Shown in pieces: positions 62,854 through 64,000 of a stretch of 64,000 nucleotides of DNA (the stretch's first letter is position 1; every line of letters begins with the position of its first letter). This stretch comes from Pseudomonas parasichuanensis (GTDB lineage Bacteria; Pseudomonadota; Gammaproteobacteria; Pseudomonadales; Pseudomonadaceae), in NCBI RefSeq assembly GCF_021601385.1, contig NZ_BQHO01000004.1:186001-250000 (forward strand), read 5' to 3'. A program made the translations under genes and the position numbers. A model generated the notes under the pieces. The model was not told where the DNA came from. It did no database searches and saw nothing but the letters and a program-made list of their open reading frames with translations.

Positions 62854-63194
62854 TGAGGATTCCTGTCCAGATGACCACGAGCGACGAGCCCGGACCTGCC
62901 GGTTGTGACCGCGCAACGCGGAAAAATGCTGCGCTGCCGCGGCCCTTTATGCCCGTCACGATGCCTATACCTTATACAGGCACCGGCGCGGCAACCAGTC
63001 GCGCACCGTGAAAGCGCTTTTTTGCCCAGATTTGAGGCCTGCCCGTCGGCCTGAGGATGGCCGCTTCGGGGCAACCCTGATAAAATCGCGCGCCTTCGCA
63101 GACCAGTGACGTACAGGCAGCCGCCGCTTCTGAAGCCGGCCTTGGCCGTCCCGGTCGTTTTCCAAGAATCCCTCCCTCTTAAAGGCCTGGATCA
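62854..63194. other. Intergenic region upstream of purM
   Basis: These 341 bp separate the divergent DUF2066 and purM genes and must hold both promoters. A -10-like GATAAAAT lies near 63078-63085 on the + strand. No gene, riboswitch or repeat that I can support is present. Confidence 0.5.
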
Positions 63195-64000
63195 ATGAGC
63201 AAGCAACCCTCCCTGAGCTACAAGGACGCCGGTGTAGACATCGACGCCGGCGAAGCACTGGTCGAACGCATCAAGGGCGTCGCCAAGCGCACCGCACGCC
63301 CTGAAGTCATGGGTGGCCTGGGCGGCTTCGGCGCCCTCTGCGAGATCCCGGCCGGCTACAAACAGCCGGTGCTGGTCTCCGGCACCGACGGTGTCGGCAC
63401 CAAGCTGCGCCTGGCGCTGAACCTGAACAAGCACGACAGCATCGGCCAGGACCTGGTCGCCATGTGCGTCAACGACCTGGTGGTGTGCGGCGCCGAGCCG
63501 CTGTTCTTCCTCGACTACTACGCCACCGGCAAGCTCAACGTCGACGTGGCCGCCACCGTGGTCACTGGCATCGGCGCCGGTTGCGAACTGGCCGGCTGCT
63601 CGCTGGTCGGTGGTGAAACCGCCGAAATGCCAGGCATGTACGAAGGCGAAGACTACGACCTGGCCGGCTTCTGCGTTGGCGTGGTGGAAAAAGCCGAGAT
63701 CATCGACGGCTCGAAAGTGGCCACCGGCGACGCCCTGCTCGCCCTGCCCTCCTCCGGCCCGCACTCCAACGGCTACTCGCTGATCCGCAAAATTCTGGAA
63801 GTGTCCGGCACCGACATCGAAAACACCCAGCTCGACGGCAAGCCGCTGACCGACCTGCTGATGGCGCCGACCCGCATCTACGTCAAGCCGCTGCTGCAGC
63901 TGATCAAGAACACCGGCGCGGTCAAGGCCATGGCCCACATCACCGGTGGCGGCCTGCTGGACAACATCCCGCGCGTACTGCCGAAAAACGCCCAGGCCGT
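63195..64000 (+). CDS. purM: Phosphoribosylformylglycinamidine cyclo-ligase PurM (3' end outside window)
   Basis: The first 268 residues are visible. They read [20 protein letters not shown] and include [60 protein letters not shown] and [20 protein letters not shown], which are the PurM metal- and ATP-binding motifs. The enzyme closes FGAM to AIR in purine synthesis. The gene runs to the edge of the window, where the frame is still open (…[10 protein letters not shown]). It is divergent from the DUF2066-perM pair. Confidence 0.96.
   Translation, partial: MSKQPSLSYKDAGVDIDAGEALVERIKGVAKRTARPEVMGGLGGFGALCEIPAGYKQPVLVSGTDGVGTKLRLALNLNKHDSIGQDLVAMCVNDLVVCGAEPLFFLDYYATGKLNVDVAATVVTGIGAGCELAGCSLVGGETAEMPGMYEGEDYDLAGFCVGVVEKAEIIDGSKVATGDALLALPSSGPHSNGYSLIRKILEVSGTDIENTQLDGKPLTDLLMAPTRIYVKPLLQLIKNTGAVKAMAHITGGGLLDNIPRVLPKNAQA

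Noticed and set aside
60775-62856. A 693-codon open frame on the + strand
   Set aside because: It is opposite perM and the DUF2066 gene, and its composition is that of a shadow frame.

Overview
The window is chromosomal DNA of a fluorescent Pseudomonas, most probably of the P. putida group. It is GC-rich and densely coded. It carries several P. putida-type REP families. Its gene order (purM - DUF2066 - perM - hda - NlpC/P60 pair - cobalamin operon - gpx - fadL - symporter/kinase - rdgC - nasA/nirBD - fkpA - prc) matches what I recall of P. putida chromosomes. That match is from memory, not from a search.

Layout. 1-3398: end of a PotABC-like ABC transporter operon plus a HAD-IB phosphatase. 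3520-9416: a quinone oxidoreductase, the tail-specific protease Prc, an EAL+CBS protein, a small XRE regulator with a coupled partner, and a DUF1232 protein. 9700-11576: an FKBP lipoprotein and a PcaQ-like LysR regulator. 11726-18960: nitrate/nitrite assimilation (nirD, nirB and a nitrate reductase fused to a flavodoxin/NADPH-reductase module). 19280-25496: a ParD-like protein coupled to a methionine aminopeptidase, then a DUF1266 / J-domain / HscC chaperone group. 25600-25833: tRNA-Asp and tRNA-Val with a terminator. 26039-28173: rdgC, a low-GC orphan gene, and a guanidine-II riboswitch in front of a SugE/Gdx exporter. 28193-37799: an MFS-acyltransferase fusion, a TDT-family transporter, an MFS transporter, a symporter-hybrid histidine kinase and rmuC. 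37867-43911: a Sel1-like protein, a long AT-tract-rich gap, two small hypotheticals, fadL, a LysR/DUF2798 divergent pair, a large perfect inverted repeat and a periplasmic glutathione peroxidase. 43954-45744: a MarR-regulated MFS gene with a coupled 40-residue membrane ORF. 45823-55025: a ten-gene late cobalamin operon behind a cobalamin riboswitch. 55188-58389: a hypothetical gene and a predicted ADP-ribosyltransferase toxin. 58397-64000: two NlpC/P60 lipoproteins, hda, a PerM-family protein, a DUF2066 protein and the start of purM.

How the genes work together. The nitrate locus is the most informative regulatory region. nasA and nirBD each have the same order of elements: an NtrC-like dyad, a REP pair, a -24/-12 sigma-54 promoter, a hairpin with an ANTAR-type hexaloop (A at position 1, G at 4), and a terminator hairpin just before the gene. 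This implies dual control by NtrC (nitrogen limitation) and a NasT-type antiterminator (nitrate). The cobalamin genes are almost all joined by ATGA overlaps and follow one riboswitch. The most unusual protein is the 847-residue gene product at 55846-58389, which has a full R-S-E ADP-ribosyltransferase signature at its C-terminus and a long N-terminal part with a hydrophobic stretch.

Limits: all calls come from reading the sequence and translations. Domain names without a strong motif are family-level inferences.
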